From Mobiluncus curtisii subsp. curtisii ATCC 35241 (lineage in GTDB: Bacteria; Actinomycetota; Actinomycetes; Actinomycetales; Actinomycetaceae): DNA of 64,000 bases. A program made the position numbers and the translations under genes. Below are positions 8,679-17,604 of the stretch, piece by piece. Below the pieces are notes generated by a model. It was not told where the DNA came from and did not search any database. It saw only the letters and a list, made by a program, of their open reading frames with translations. The stretch lies in assembly GCF_000146285.1 (NCBI RefSeq), contig NZ_GL385912.1:1410336-1474335 (forward strand). Direction: 5' to 3'. Numbering within the stretch: position 1 is the stretch's first letter; each line of letters begins with the position of its first letter.

Positions 8679-9653
8679 TCAGGAAACCGCCTCAGCAGCC
8701 AGATTAGTTACCGATTCTCCTGCTAAAGCCCGCAAGAGATTGTCTACTGCGCCCCTCGCCATGCGGATTCGACTTTGCACCGTTTGCGCGCCACTGTGCG
8801 GAGTCGCGATGACATTCGAAAAGCGGAATAGCTCATGTTCAGGTGAGGGCGGTTCCTGCTCGTAGGCGTCCAAAGCAAGACCGGCGAGCTGACCGGCTTC
8901 CAGGGCCACGACGGCGGCGGACTCATCGATAATCCCCCCTCGTGAAGTATTAATCAAAAATGTGCCGGGAGACATGAGACGAAACATCGAGTCATCAAAT
9001 AAATGCTCGGTCGCAGGCGTGAGAGGCAGGTGCAGCGAAATGAAATTGCTCTCACGCACCAGTTCAGCCAGCTCCACGCCTTGCACCGTCGGGTCGGTGT
9101 CAGGGTCGAAAAACGGGTCATAAACCAGCACTTTCATTTCCAGACCCGTGACCAGACGGCGCAGAGCCCGCCCGATGGAGCCGTATCCCACGATTCCCAA
9201 AGTAGCTTGAGATAACTCTGTGCCTACCACCCGCAACCATTGTCCCCGCCGTGTTGTTTCGTTCAACTGGGAGACGTGGCGTGCCAGGGTAAACATGCTG
9301 GACAACGCCATCTCGGCGACCGCGGTGGAATTGGCGCCTGGAGTGTTGGTTACGATGACTCCGTTGTCGCCCGCAGTGCGCAAATCGACCCGATCAACCC
9401 CCACGCCATACCGAGAAATCACTCGCAAGTCAGGGAGCTGATTTAAGACCGGCGTTGAAAAATCGTCCAAACCTGCCAAAACTCCCACGCAATCTCGCGC
9501 GGCTTTGACCAGCTGATCCGCGTCAAGTGGCTTGCCTGACTGGTTATAGGTGACTTCGTAGCCACTTTCTTCCAAGAGTTTGCGGGCAAACTTCAGTTCG
9601 GCAGAGGCAAAAGAGGTGGGGGTTACTAATAATTTTTGCAGGTTGTTCTTCAT
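8679..9653 (-). CDS. D-isomer-specific 2-hydroxyacid dehydrogenase, possibly a 2-ketogluconate reductase
   Basis: A 324-residue NAD(P)-dependent dehydrogenase. The Rossmann motif GIVGYGSIGRALRRL lies near residue 150. Catalytic candidates are Arg in NTSRGGIIDE, Glu in YEQEPP and His in ATPHSGAQT. The family includes phosphoglycerate dehydrogenase, glyoxylate reductase and 2-ketoaldonate reductase (GhrB/TkrA). Because it is paired with a gluconokinase-type gene and faces a gluconate permease/idonate operon, reduction of 2-ketogluconate to gluconate is the most attractive role (inference). It lacks the C-terminal ACT/ASB domains of long SerA forms. Confidence 0.8.
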   Translation of the reverse strand: MKNNLQKLLVTPTSFASAELKFARKLLEESGYEVTYNQSGKPLDADQLVKAARDCVGVLAGLDDFSTPVLNQLPDLRVISRYGVGVDRVDLRTAGDNGVIVTNTPGANSTAVAEMALSSMFTLARHVSQLNETTRRGQWLRVVGTELSQATLGIVGYGSIGRALRRLVTGLEMKVLVYDPFFDPDTDPTVQGVELAELVRESNFISLHLPLTPATEHLFDDSMFRLMSPGTFLINTSRGGIIDESAAVVALEAGQLAGLALDAYEQEPPSPEHELFRFSNVIATPHSGAQTVQSRIRMARGAVDNLLRALAGESVTNLAAEAVS

Positions 9654-9942
9654 GGTGTTCTCCGTGTCGAGTCAGTAGCCCCAGTCCGTCGGGCATCTTA
9701 AAACATCCTAGTTCCATATTGTTTATTGCGGGTCTGTCCGCAGGATCTCTGTGAGTGCACACTGGAAAGTCGCATTATCTGCACCTGGGCAGTTATTCCG
9801 ACCCAAAGCATCACGCTTTACAGTAGACTTTTGGTACATATCCGCTGCTAGTCACTACCAACAGAGCCTTTCGTGAGGATTATGGGGTGGCCGGCGGTCA
9901 ATAACAAGTGAGAGTTTGCTCTATGTTCAAAGGAGAGTTTAG
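9654..9942. promoter_or_regulatory. Divergent promoter region of the sugar-acid cluster
   Basis: This gene-free stretch of 289 nt separates the leftward kinase/dehydrogenase pair from the rightward gntP-idnO-idnD-gnd operon, so both promoters must lie here. An inverted repeat TTGGTA (9831-9836) / TACCAA (9856-9861) is visible and could be half of an operator, but it is short. AAAGGAG stands ahead of the gntP ATG. A 72-codon minus-strand reading frame across the region has no convincing features. No regulator gene is linked. Confidence 0.45.
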
Positions 9943-11349
9943 ATGCAACCATTTGAGATAGAAGGTTGGACCCAAACCATGGGGACATTACCGTTGCTCG
10001 GCATAGCGGTAGCTGCAATAGCCCTGATTTTGGTCCTGGTCATTGTATTCAGGCTTCATGCTTTTCTGACCTTGGTATTGGTCAGTTTCCTCACGGCTAT
10101 CGCTACCGGTCTGCCCCTGGATTCAGTCGTGGGGGCGATGAAAGATGGCTTTGGAGGCACTCTTGCCTCAGTTGCGTTGCTGGTTGGCTTAGGTGCCATG
10201 CTCGGCAAGATGGTTGAGCAATCCGGAGGCGCAAAGGTACTGGCAGATGCCATGATAAATATCTTTGGTGAGAAACGTGCCCCTCTAGCTTTGGGCGTGG
10301 CGTCCCTGATTCTGGGCTTTCCTATCTTCTTTGATGCGGGCTTGATTGTGATGCTGCCGATTGTGTTCGCAGTTGCGAAACGCCTGAAGGGTTCGATTAT
10401 TCTCTACGCGATTCCTACGGCTGCCGCTTTCTCAGTGATGCACGTATTCCTGCCGCCGCACCCCGGTCCTGTTGCCGCAGCCGAGTATTTCCATGCCAAC
10501 ATGGGTTTGGTGATGCTGCAAGGTTTCATCATCGTTATTCCGACTTTTATTCTCTCTGGTTATCTGTGGGCTAAATTCATCGCTCCGCGAGTCCAGGTTG
10601 AGGCTTCGCATGTGTTCGGGAACGTCTCGGATGATGAGCTTCCCGATAATCCCCCTTCGGTGGGCACAATCATCGCGTTGCTGCTGCTCCCGGTGCTGTT
10701 GATTTTCATGAACACCGGGTTCTCGACCCTGACTAAAGTGGGGATTGTCAGCGGTGACGCTGACTGGGTGAAGTTCCTCATCACTCTGGGCGATACCCCC
10801 ATTGCGTTGCTGATTTCGACTCTGGTTTCGATTGCGGTGCTCGGTGGCAAAATCACTAAAGACAAAACCGTCCTCGAAAAGGTGGTTGATTCCGCGCTGG
10901 GACCGATTTGTTCGGTGGTGCTCATTACCGGCGCTGGTGGCATGTTCGGCGGGGTTCTGCGGGCTTCGGGAATCGGCGACGCACTGGCTAAATCTATGGA
11001 TGATTTGGGTATTCCGCTCTTGCTGGCTGCGTACCTAATTGCGGTGGCTCTGCGTCTGGCACAAGGGTCTGCCACGGTAGCGCTGGTGACGGCGGCTTCA
11101 CTGTTGGCGCCGGCGGTTGAACAGGCAGTATCCGCTGGTCAGCTTTCGCCGTGGGGTGTGGTCTGTATCACTATGGCTGCCTCCGCTGGTTCGGTGTTTG
11201 CTTCACACGTCAACGATTCTGGTTTCTGGCTGGTTGGTCGATTAACGGGCATGGATGTAAAGACCACTCTGAAGGTGTGGACCGTGCAACAGCTTCTCGA
11301 ATCAGTTATCGGTTTCGCTATCGCGGCGTTGCTCTTCATATTTGCCTAG
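9943..11349 (+). CDS. gntP: Gluconate/H+ symporter, GntP family
   Basis: A 468-residue polytopic membrane permease with about 12 hydrophobic helices. GntP-family features include FGGTLASVALLVGLGAMLGKMVEQSGGA, FDAGLIVMLPIVFAVAK, LPPHPGPVAAA, and near the C-terminus RLAQGSATVAL and ASHVNDSGFWLVGRL. Members import gluconate, idonate or related sugar acids with protons. A strong AAAGGAG precedes the ATG. It heads an operon with idnO, idnD and gnd; together they form a route from external L-idonate or gluconate to ribulose 5-phosphate. Confidence 0.93.
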   Translation: MQPFEIEGWTQTMGTLPLLGIAVAAIALILVLVIVFRLHAFLTLVLVSFLTAIATGLPLDSVVGAMKDGFGGTLASVALLVGLGAMLGKMVEQSGGAKVLADAMINIFGEKRAPLALGVASLILGFPIFFDAGLIVMLPIVFAVAKRLKGSIILYAIPTAAAFSVMHVFLPPHPGPVAAAEYFHANMGLVMLQGFIIVIPTFILSGYLWAKFIAPRVQVEASHVFGNVSDDELPDNPPSVGTIIALLLLPVLLIFMNTGFSTLTKVGIVSGDADWVKFLITLGDTPIALLISTLVSIAVLGGKITKDKTVLEKVVDSALGPICSVVLITGAGGMFGGVLRASGIGDALAKSMDDLGIPLLLAAYLIAVALRLAQGSATVALVTAASLLAPAVEQAVSAGQLSPWGVVCITMAASAGSVFASHVNDSGFWLVGRLTGMDVKTTLKVWTVQQLLESVIGFAIAALLFIFA

Positions 11350-11369
11350 AAAGCGGAGTCAGGAAAATC

Positions 11370-12137
11370 ATGTGTAATTGGTTCGATATTTCTGGTCGAG
11401 CCGCCCTGGTCACCGGGTCCAACCGGGGACTAGGGCTGGCTCTGGCCACTGGATTAGCAAAAGCTGGGGCGCGGGTCACTTTGCAGGGTCGGGATGCCAC
11501 GAAAGTTTCCCAAGCAGCCCAGCAGTTATCTGAGTCACTGGGAGTTCCGGTCGGGCACCTGGTTTTTGATGTCACTGATGCCCAGGAGGCCGAGCAGGTC
11601 CTCAATGACTTTATGGACAGTGAGGGCACACCAGACATTCTGGTCAACAACGCTGGCATCCAGCGTCGTCACCCCATCACCGAGTTCCCTACTGAAGAAT
11701 GGGACGCGGTCATCAGCACGAACCTTTCTTCTGTGTTTTATGTGACCAAACCCGTAGCGCAACGCATGGTGGAGCGAGGTAGTGGCAAGGTCATCATGGT
11801 CGGTTCCGTGCAGTCACGGCTGGCGCGACAGACCATTGCCCCATACTGCGCCTCTAAAGGCGGTGTCGCGATGTTTGCCCAAGGGCTTGCTGCGGATTTA
11901 TCGCGCTACAACATTCAAGTCAATACGCTCTCTCCCGGATACTTCGCTACCGAGATGAACACGGACTTGTGGCAAGACCCGCAGTTCGATGCTTGGCTGA
12001 AAGCCCGTACTCCAGCTGGGCGTTGGGGAAAGTTCGACGAGCTAATGGGGACGCTCATATATCTGTCCTCGGAGGCGTCGAATTTTGTTACCGGACAAAA
12101 TATTTTAGTCGATGGAGGAATGACCAGCGTGGTCTAG
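11370..12137 (+). CDS. idnO: SDR dehydrogenase, gluconate 5-dehydrogenase (IdnO-like)
   Basis: A 255-residue classical short-chain dehydrogenase with TGSNRGLGLA cofactor loop (about residue 16), NNAG, and YCASK catalytic Tyr/Lys. It should reduce 5-keto-D-gluconate to D-gluconate with NAD(P)H. The open frame extends 73 codons upstream into gntP; I chose ATG 11370 because it gives the normal MCNWFDISGRAALVTGSNRG opening 20 nt after the gntP stop. The gene sits between the permease and the idonate dehydrogenase, as in gluconate/idonate operons. The closeness to 2-deoxygluconate dehydrogenases leaves some substrate uncertainty. Confidence 0.88.
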   Translation: MCNWFDISGRAALVTGSNRGLGLALATGLAKAGARVTLQGRDATKVSQAAQQLSESLGVPVGHLVFDVTDAQEAEQVLNDFMDSEGTPDILVNNAGIQRRHPITEFPTEEWDAVISTNLSSVFYVTKPVAQRMVERGSGKVIMVGSVQSRLARQTIAPYCASKGGVAMFAQGLAADLSRYNIQVNTLSPGYFATEMNTDLWQDPQFDAWLKARTPAGRWGKFDELMGTLIYLSSEASNFVTGQNILVDGGMTSVV

Positions 12138-12167
12138 ACCGGTCGAATGTCACAGGGAGGTAATCGG

Positions 12168-13208
12168 ATGACTGAAATGAAACAAGTGCGTATCAACGCC
12201 AAGGAAGAAATGGAATCTTGTGGCGCACCTCGCCCGAAACCCGGTGAGGGTCAGGTCCTCGTGAGGGTAGCATGGGCGGGTATCTGTGGCTCGGATTTGC
12301 ACTACTTTTTCGATGGACAAGTCGGCGCCTTTAAACTGCGTGAACCGTTGGTGCCGGGTCATGAAATTGTAGGCATCGTCGCCGAAGATCCGTCTGGGAC
12401 CTATGCGCCAGGAACGCCGGTTACCCCTCATCCGGCCACCTTTGGTCAGCCCCAAGCTGCCTACAGTGATTCACCGCATCTGTGGCCTGGGGGAGCCTAT
12501 CTCGGTTCGGCATCCACTTGGCCACACACCCAGGGAGGTATGAGCGAGTACATCTTGTTACGGCTGGACCAAATCCATGCTTTGCCGCCGAATTTGCCGC
12601 TCAAGCGCGGGGTGCTTACCGAGCCTTTGTGTGTCGGTTTACATGCCCTGCACCGGCTCCAGGCAGCTACCGGTTGGCAGGATTTGAAGGGTCGAAACGT
12701 GGCAGTGATTGGAGCGGGTCCGATTGGGCTGCTGGCTGCTGGTGCGGCAAAGAGCCTCGGGGCGACAGTTAGCTGTATTGACGTGCAGGACGCACCTTTG
12801 CGGCGAGCTCAAGCTCTGGGAGTTGACCAGGTATATAACTCGACTGTGACTGAACCCGAGGCGGGAGCTTTCGACGCGGTTCTGGAATGCGCGGGCGCGT
12901 TCCCTGCCATTTCCCAAGCCTTCCAGATTTGCCGTCCTCGTGGCACGGTGGTGCAGGTGGGAATGGTTCCCGCGATAGATGGACCGGTGAATTTGGCACC
13001 GTTGACCTCCAAAGAAATCACATACTTGGGGACTTTCCGTTTCCTGGACGAAATCGATCAGGCTTTAGAAATCCTGGCTAATTCTCCGCAATTGGAATCC
13101 GTCATTACGCACGAGTTCAACGCCGACGAAGCTGAACGGGCATTCCACACTGCCAAAGACAGTGCTGCGTCCGGCAAGGTGATCGTCAACTTGTGGTTCG
13201 AGGAGTGA
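12168..13208 (+). CDS. idnD: Zinc-type alcohol dehydrogenase, L-idonate 5-dehydrogenase-like
   Basis: A 346-residue MDR enzyme. The catalytic zinc set is visible as Cys in WAGICGSDLHYFF and His-Glu in PGHEIVG, and the Rossmann motif is VIGAGPIGLLAAG. The segment YLGSASTWPHTQGGMSEY resembles the corresponding part of IdnD. It would oxidise L-idonate to 5-ketogluconate, the substrate of the preceding gene. The lobe that normally holds four structural-zinc cysteines (after residue ~85) has none here; the stretch reads TPHPATFGQPQAAYSDS. GGGAGG 7 nt before ATG 12168 decides this start over the longer frame at 12147. Confidence 0.85.
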   Translation: MTEMKQVRINAKEEMESCGAPRPKPGEGQVLVRVAWAGICGSDLHYFFDGQVGAFKLREPLVPGHEIVGIVAEDPSGTYAPGTPVTPHPATFGQPQAAYSDSPHLWPGGAYLGSASTWPHTQGGMSEYILLRLDQIHALPPNLPLKRGVLTEPLCVGLHALHRLQAATGWQDLKGRNVAVIGAGPIGLLAAGAAKSLGATVSCIDVQDAPLRRAQALGVDQVYNSTVTEPEAGAFDAVLECAGAFPAISQAFQICRPRGTVVQVGMVPAIDGPVNLAPLTSKEITYLGTFRFLDEIDQALEILANSPQLESVITHEFNADEAERAFHTAKDSAASGKVIVNLWFEE

Positions 13209-13214
13209 ACACGA

Positions 13215-14654
13215 ATGACAGGGAAGGCAGATGTGGCAGTAATCGGAACCGGTGTGATGGGTCGTTCTCTGGCGCGTAACTTCGCGCGTCACGGACACAC
13301 CGTCGCCCTGTTTGACGTTGCTCCCGGACGGGCTGCTCAGGTAGCGCAAGAGCACAGTGCGGAAGGAAACTTTATCCCCGCCCAAGACCCGGCGGAGTTG
13401 GCCCAGTCGATGTCAACCCCACGGGTAGCAATTTTGCTGGTGCCAGCGGGAGAACCAACTGACCAGGCTATCGACATGCTCTGCGAAGTTTTTTCCGCTG
13501 GAGACATCATCGTGGACATGGGCAACTCTTTCTATGTTGACACCGAACGTCGGGAAAAGTTGGTTACGCAGCGAGACTTGCATTTTGTCGGCTGCGGAAT
13601 TTCCGGTGGGGAATCCGGGGCTCTCAACGGGCCTGCCATCATGCCTGGTGGTGCCCAAAAGGCTTACGAGAGGCTCGGACCCCTGTTGGAATCTATTTCG
13701 GCTCAGTATCAGGGCGAGCCCTGCTGCACCTGGGTAGGTCCCGGCGGGGCGGGACACTATGTGAAAATGGTCCATAACGGGATTGAATATGCCGATATGG
13801 AGCTGCTCAGTGAGGCTTACCAGCTGTTGCGCTACCGAAACGGAATGAGCCCCAAGGAAATCAGCGAGGTGTTTTCTCGATGGAATGAGGGACCGCTGCA
13901 TTCCTATCTGTTGGAAATATCTGCCGATATTTTGCAGCATACTGATGCAAAAACTCACCAGCCTTGCATCGACATTATTTGTGATGAGGCAGGTCAAAAG
14001 GGAACTGGCTCGTGGACAGTGCAAAACGCGTTGACGCTTGGGGCTGGCTCGACCATTATTGCGGCAGCTACTTTTGCTCGGGCAGTATCCTCGCAAAGGG
14101 TTCATCGTGACTTGGCGCGTGGGGTCTTAGGGGAGTGGGTTCCTGACACGGCACCTGGTGGGTCAGACTTACTGGATAATCTGGAAAAAGCCGTCTATGG
14201 AGCGAAAATCGTGGCGTACTCCCAAGGGCTATCTCAAATCAGGACCGCCTGTAAGGAATACGGTTGGACGGTCGACCTGGCTAAATTGGCGAGTATTTGG
14301 CGCGCCGGCTGCATTATCCAGGCGCAGCTCCTGCAAGACATTATGGAAACGTATCAGGATGGTGATTTTGACACCCCGCTGTTGCTGAAGCCAGCCATCA
14401 GCGCCGTGATTAAGGATGCTCTGCCTGCGTGGCGCGCTGTAGTCAGCGACTCCATCAAGGCAGGGATAGCCTTGCCTGCTCTCAGCGCTGGCTTGGCATA
14501 CTTAGATTCCTTGCGTTGCCCATCTCTGCCGACGGCTCTGGTACAGGCTCAAAGGGACTTTTTCGGGGCCCATACCTATCGTCGGCGAGATTGCGAGGGA
14601 AGTTTCCATACCAGATGGGAGAACCCGCAACGTCCGGAGATAGCGCTTTCCTAA
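13215..14654 (+). CDS. gnd: 6-phosphogluconate dehydrogenase, decarboxylating
   Basis: A 479-residue enzyme converting 6-phosphogluconate and NAD(P)+ to ribulose 5-phosphate and CO2. The N-terminal dinucleotide fold has VIGTGVMGRSLARNFARHG; the active-site helix is GPGGAGHYVKMVHNGIEY; the C-terminus carries the phosphate-binding RRDCEGSFHTRW. Full length for the long (dimeric) type. It begins 6 nt after idnD, closing the operon that brings idonate/gluconate into the pentose phosphate pathway. Its presence inside a catabolic operon suggests induction by gluconate, separate from any housekeeping copy (inference). Confidence 0.95.
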   Translation: MTGKADVAVIGTGVMGRSLARNFARHGHTVALFDVAPGRAAQVAQEHSAEGNFIPAQDPAELAQSMSTPRVAILLVPAGEPTDQAIDMLCEVFSAGDIIVDMGNSFYVDTERREKLVTQRDLHFVGCGISGGESGALNGPAIMPGGAQKAYERLGPLLESISAQYQGEPCCTWVGPGGAGHYVKMVHNGIEYADMELLSEAYQLLRYRNGMSPKEISEVFSRWNEGPLHSYLLEISADILQHTDAKTHQPCIDIICDEAGQKGTGSWTVQNALTLGAGSTIIAAATFARAVSSQRVHRDLARGVLGEWVPDTAPGGSDLLDNLEKAVYGAKIVAYSQGLSQIRTACKEYGWTVDLAKLASIWRAGCIIQAQLLQDIMETYQDGDFDTPLLLKPAISAVIKDALPAWRAVVSDSIKAGIALPALSAGLAYLDSLRCPSLPTALVQAQRDFFGAHTYRRRDCEGSFHTRWENPQRPEIALS

Positions 14655-14718
14655 TAGTAACGAGAAGTTAACGTGGTTCACCTATTTGGGGAATGTAATA
14701 TGCAGTTCGGGGTGGTTT

Positions 14719-15345
14719 TCAGCGAGTTGCCGCAATCTCTAGGGTCGCAGCAGCCCGAGCGGTAATCTCGCTGAAATCACCCTGAGCAATGAGCTGTCTA
14801 GTGGCAATCCAAGAACCTCCGCAGGCTGCCACCTGTGGGTGAGCCAGATACCGTGCCAGATTTTCTATTGAGATACCACCGGTCGGGACAAACTGCATCT
14901 GCGGGAATGGGCCTGAAAGGGCAGAAATTACCGGCAGTCCACCGGAGGCTTCTGCGGGAAAAAACTTAACGTATCGCAAACCTGAGTTGAGGGCTTTCAT
15001 CAGCCAAGAAGCATCGGTAGCGCCCGGCAAAACAGGCACTTTGTTAGCCTGGCAGTAATCCACAATGTCCTGATCGTAACCAGGCATGACCAAGTATTTG
15101 GCACCGGAGTCTACGGCAGTTCGAGCTTGATCCAGATTTGTGACGGTGCCCGCACCCACCAAAATATCGCTGTGCTGGGACATTTGCGCGATAGCTGAAG
15201 CTGCTGCAGTGGTACGGAAAGTTACTTCAGCTGTGGTGATACCTCCTGCCAGCAAAGCATCCGCTAAGGCGCCAGCGTCTTTTGCGTCATCCAGGACAAC
15301 CACCGGAATGACCGGATTTCTCTTGATAACCGCATCTATATCCAT
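14719..15345 (-). CDS. eda: KDPG/KHG aldolase (Eda)
   Basis: A 208-residue class I aldolase cleaving 2-keto-3-deoxy-6-phosphogluconate to pyruvate and glyceraldehyde 3-phosphate. The Schiff-base lysine is in YVKFFPAE, the Glu in AEVTFRT, and the phosphate-binding GAGTV and PTGGIS loops are present. It converges on gnd. No edd (6-phosphogluconate dehydratase) or KDG kinase is in the window, so the source of KDPG is not shown; it may come from glucuronate/galacturonate breakdown or an edd elsewhere. The start ATG at 15345 has GGAGGAAT before it. Confidence 0.93.
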   Translation of the reverse strand: MDIDAVIKRNPVIPVVVLDDAKDAGALADALLAGGITTAEVTFRTTAAASAIAQMSQHSDILVGAGTVTNLDQARTAVDSGAKYLVMPGYDQDIVDYCQANKVPVLPGATDASWLMKALNSGLRYVKFFPAEASGGLPVISALSGPFPQMQFVPTGGISIENLARYLAHPQVAACGGSWIATRQLIAQGDFSEITARAAATLEIAATR

Positions 15346-15628
15346 CGTGATTCCTCCTGAGTCTTTTGAGCAGTTGCCAGCTGATTAATTGTTCTGACGA
15401 ACGTAAATGTCAATAAGTGTTGGAACACTGCCCGCGTAAAAACCATCACTACGCATTTTAAGATTTTATGACCTGAAAAATGACCCTAATCATGCCAGAA
15501 TACACAGGGCGAGGGTGTTGTTTTGTGGTGTTTCGCCTGAAACGACCAAGTGTGGTCGGTTCTTAACGGCTTCACTGTTTGTCGCGGCGACTCATGCAAG
15601 CGTTGCTTGCTGCCGCCCGCGCCGGTGA
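15346..15628. other. Non-coding stretch between eda and tRNA-Ser
   Basis: Nothing gene-like could be supported here. The stretch holds the eda upstream region and GCAAGCGTTGCTTGC, a short perfect inverted repeat beside the tRNA-Ser T-arm copy. Open frames crossing it also cross the tRNA and are artefacts. Confidence 0.5.
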
Positions 15629-15677
15629 ACCGGGGGTTCGAATCACTCGCGGAGGGCGAGGGATTCGAACCCCCGGT
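15629..15677. repeat. 22-bp inverted repeat copying the tRNA-Ser T-arm
   Basis: Bases 15629-15650 and 15656-15677 are reverse complements with one mismatch (A15645/G15661) around a GGAGG centre. The right arm is the T-arm and 3' part of tRNA-Ser(UGA); the left arm is an inverted copy just outside the tRNA 3' end. No other part of the left flank resembles a tRNA. Confidence 0.85.
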
Positions 15678-15734
15678 GAGTTTCCCCACAACGGTTTTCA
15701 AGACCGTCACATTCGGCCGCTCTGTCAGCCCTCC
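15650..15734 (-). tRNA. tRNA-Ser (anticodon UGA)
   Basis: An 85-nt type II tRNA on the minus strand. Acceptor GGAGGGC/GCCCTCC, anticodon loop CTTGAAA, long variable arm, T-loop TTCGAAT and discriminator G. CCA is not encoded. The T-arm is copied in inverted orientation immediately 3' of the gene. Confidence 0.97.
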
Positions 15735-15828
15735 ATGTGCGTTAAACGTGGTATTGATTCTATCAGGTGTGAGCTAAAGCGCCGACTTTTGGAAAATTCG
15801 ATGAAATTTCGCTAGAGTTAAAACCCTT

Positions 15829-15914
15829 GGAGACGTGGCTGAGCGGCCGAAAGCGGCACCCTGCTAAGGTGTTAGGGGCTTTGCCCCTCGCAGGTTCAAA
15901 TCCTGTCGTCTCCG
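15829..15914 (+). tRNA. tRNA-Ser (anticodon GCU)
   Basis: An 86-nt type II tRNA. Acceptor GGAGACG/CGTCTCC, anticodon loop CTGCTAA, long variable arm with GGGGC..GCCCC, T-loop TTCAAAT and discriminator G, followed by encoded CCA at 15915-15917. A strong hairpin terminator follows at once. Confidence 0.97.
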
Positions 15915-15919
15915 CCAAT

Positions 15920-15950
15920 CCCGCGTCACCTGGGGTGACGCGGGTCTTTT
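15920..15950 (+). terminator. Intrinsic terminator of tRNA-Ser(GCU)
   Basis: A perfect 11-bp stem CCCGCGTCACC (15920-15930) / GGTGACGCGGG (15934-15944) with a TGG loop, followed by TCTTTT. Confidence 0.93.
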
Positions 15951-16061
15951 CATACTACTTGACGGTCTCAGTTCTTTTTCTTGGGGCGTCTGCCTCCTCA
16001 GTTCAATTGCAGATCGATAATTCCTTTCAGTTTTGCCGGAGATTCGAGATAGTCTTGGACT

Positions 16062-17483
16062 ATGCGTCGTACCAAAATAGTCTGCACCCTCGGTCCAGCC
16101 ACCAATTCGGAGGATCAGATTCGTTCCTTGATGCGAGCCGGAATGAATGTGGTGCGTATCAATCGTTCCCACGGCACTCAAGCTGAGGCGGCTGCGCAAA
16201 TTAACTTAGTGCGCCGAGTTGAGAAAGAATTTGAATATCCTGTGGCTGTCCTGGTTGACTTACAGGGACCCAAAATTCGCCTGGGAACGTTCGTGAATGG
16301 TGTAGAAAATCTCCTTCCGGGTCAGGATTTCACCATTACCACCCGTGACGTCCCAGGGAATGCCAACATCGTCTCCACGACTTTCCAGGGGCTACCCGGT
16401 GACTGCCATCCCGGTGACGTGCTCTTGATTGACGACGGTAACGTGCAAGTTAGGGTCACTCGCGTTGAAGGCGAGGACGTAGTGACAAAAGTTGAGGTAC
16501 CGGGAAAAGTATCGGACCATAAAGGGTTGAACCTGCCAGGTGTGGCCGTCTCCGTACCGGCTCTTTCCGAAAAAGACGAAGACGACTTACGCTGGGCGCT
16601 GACCCAGGACGTTGACTATATTGCTTTGTCATTTGTGCGTAGGGCAGATGACCTGGATGACGTACACCGAATTATGGATGAAGTCGGGCAGCGTATTCCG
16701 GTTATCGCCAAAATTGAAAAACCCCAGGCTGTAGATAATCTACCGGGGATTATTCATGCCTTTGATGCCATTATGGTGGCTCGTGGCGACCTCGGGGTGG
16801 AAATGCCACTGGAGGAACTTCCCACCGTTCAAAAGAGAGCGATTGAATTGTGCCGTGCGGAGGCTAAACCGGTAATAGTGGCGACTCAAGTGCTGGAATC
16901 TATGATTCATAATGCCCGTCCCACCAGGGCAGAAGCCTCAGACTGTGCCAATGCGGTGTGGGATGGGGCTAGCGCGGTCATGCTCTCAGGCGAGACAGCG
17001 GTGGGCTGCCATCCCATTCAATCCGTGGAAACGATGGCAAAAATTATCGAATCCGCCGAAGAGCTAGGTATGCGCCACTTCGCGAAACTTAAGGACGGCG
17101 ACCTCGATTGGGAATCCATCATCGCGCGACATTCAGTATTGATTGCGAAGTCAACAAATTCTAAGTTCGTGGCGGCTTTCACAAATTCCGGAGCTACAGC
17201 TCACCGGCTAGCTCGGTTACGCTCCACGATACCTTTGTACGTGTTCTGCTACCACGAACGAGTCCGTCGTCGCTTAGCACTGGAATGGGGAATTCAAACC
17301 TATCCAATTAAGATGGCGCAGCGACTCTATCCGATGATTCATGATGCAGAAGATATTTTGCTCGAACGCGGTATAGCCGAACGAGATCAGGTTGCCGTGT
17401 TTGTCGGAGGTCTCCCCCCGGGGCAAGAAGGGAATACCAATTCTATCCGCTTGCACCGGGTCGGTTCCTACAAAGATGTTTGA
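16062..17483 (+). CDS. pyk: Pyruvate kinase
   Basis: A 473-residue glycolytic enzyme making pyruvate and ATP from phosphoenolpyruvate and ADP. It starts with the canonical RRTKIVCTLGPAT, has VRINRSHGT, the catalytic IAKIEKPQAVDN, MVARGDLGVEMP, ATQVLESMI, and a C-terminal allosteric domain. A -10-like TAGTCT (16050-16055) ends 6 nt before the ATG and no Shine-Dalgarno is close, so the mRNA may be leaderless (inference). It stands alone, downstream of tRNA-Ser(GCU) and its terminator. Confidence 0.97.
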   Translation: MRRTKIVCTLGPATNSEDQIRSLMRAGMNVVRINRSHGTQAEAAAQINLVRRVEKEFEYPVAVLVDLQGPKIRLGTFVNGVENLLPGQDFTITTRDVPGNANIVSTTFQGLPGDCHPGDVLLIDDGNVQVRVTRVEGEDVVTKVEVPGKVSDHKGLNLPGVAVSVPALSEKDEDDLRWALTQDVDYIALSFVRRADDLDDVHRIMDEVGQRIPVIAKIEKPQAVDNLPGIIHAFDAIMVARGDLGVEMPLEELPTVQKRAIELCRAEAKPVIVATQVLESMIHNARPTRAEASDCANAVWDGASAVMLSGETAVGCHPIQSVETMAKIIESAEELGMRHFAKLKDGDLDWESIIARHSVLIAKSTNSKFVAAFTNSGATAHRLARLRSTIPLYVFCYHERVRRRLALEWGIQTYPIKMAQRLYPMIHDAEDILLERGIAERDQVAVFVGGLPPGQEGNTNSIRLHRVGSYKDV

Positions 17484-17604
17484 TTCCATTAATTGACGTG
17501 GTTGATGTAACTAACCTGCCGAAACGCAGCGAGATGCACAGCTTTTGCTGACCGGAACTGGTTAAAGCAACCGTGTGGCAGCTGGGGCGTAACGCTTACA
17601 ATGG

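Noticed and set aside
9544-9762. 72-codon minus-strand frame at the divergent promoter
   Set aside because: It overlaps the start of the dehydrogenase gene and would occupy its promoter; the composition is not protein-like.
15550-15815. Open frames of about 75 codons on both strands around tRNA-Ser(UGA)
   Set aside because: They run through the tRNA gene and its inverted T-arm copy; the protein-like look comes from the palindrome.
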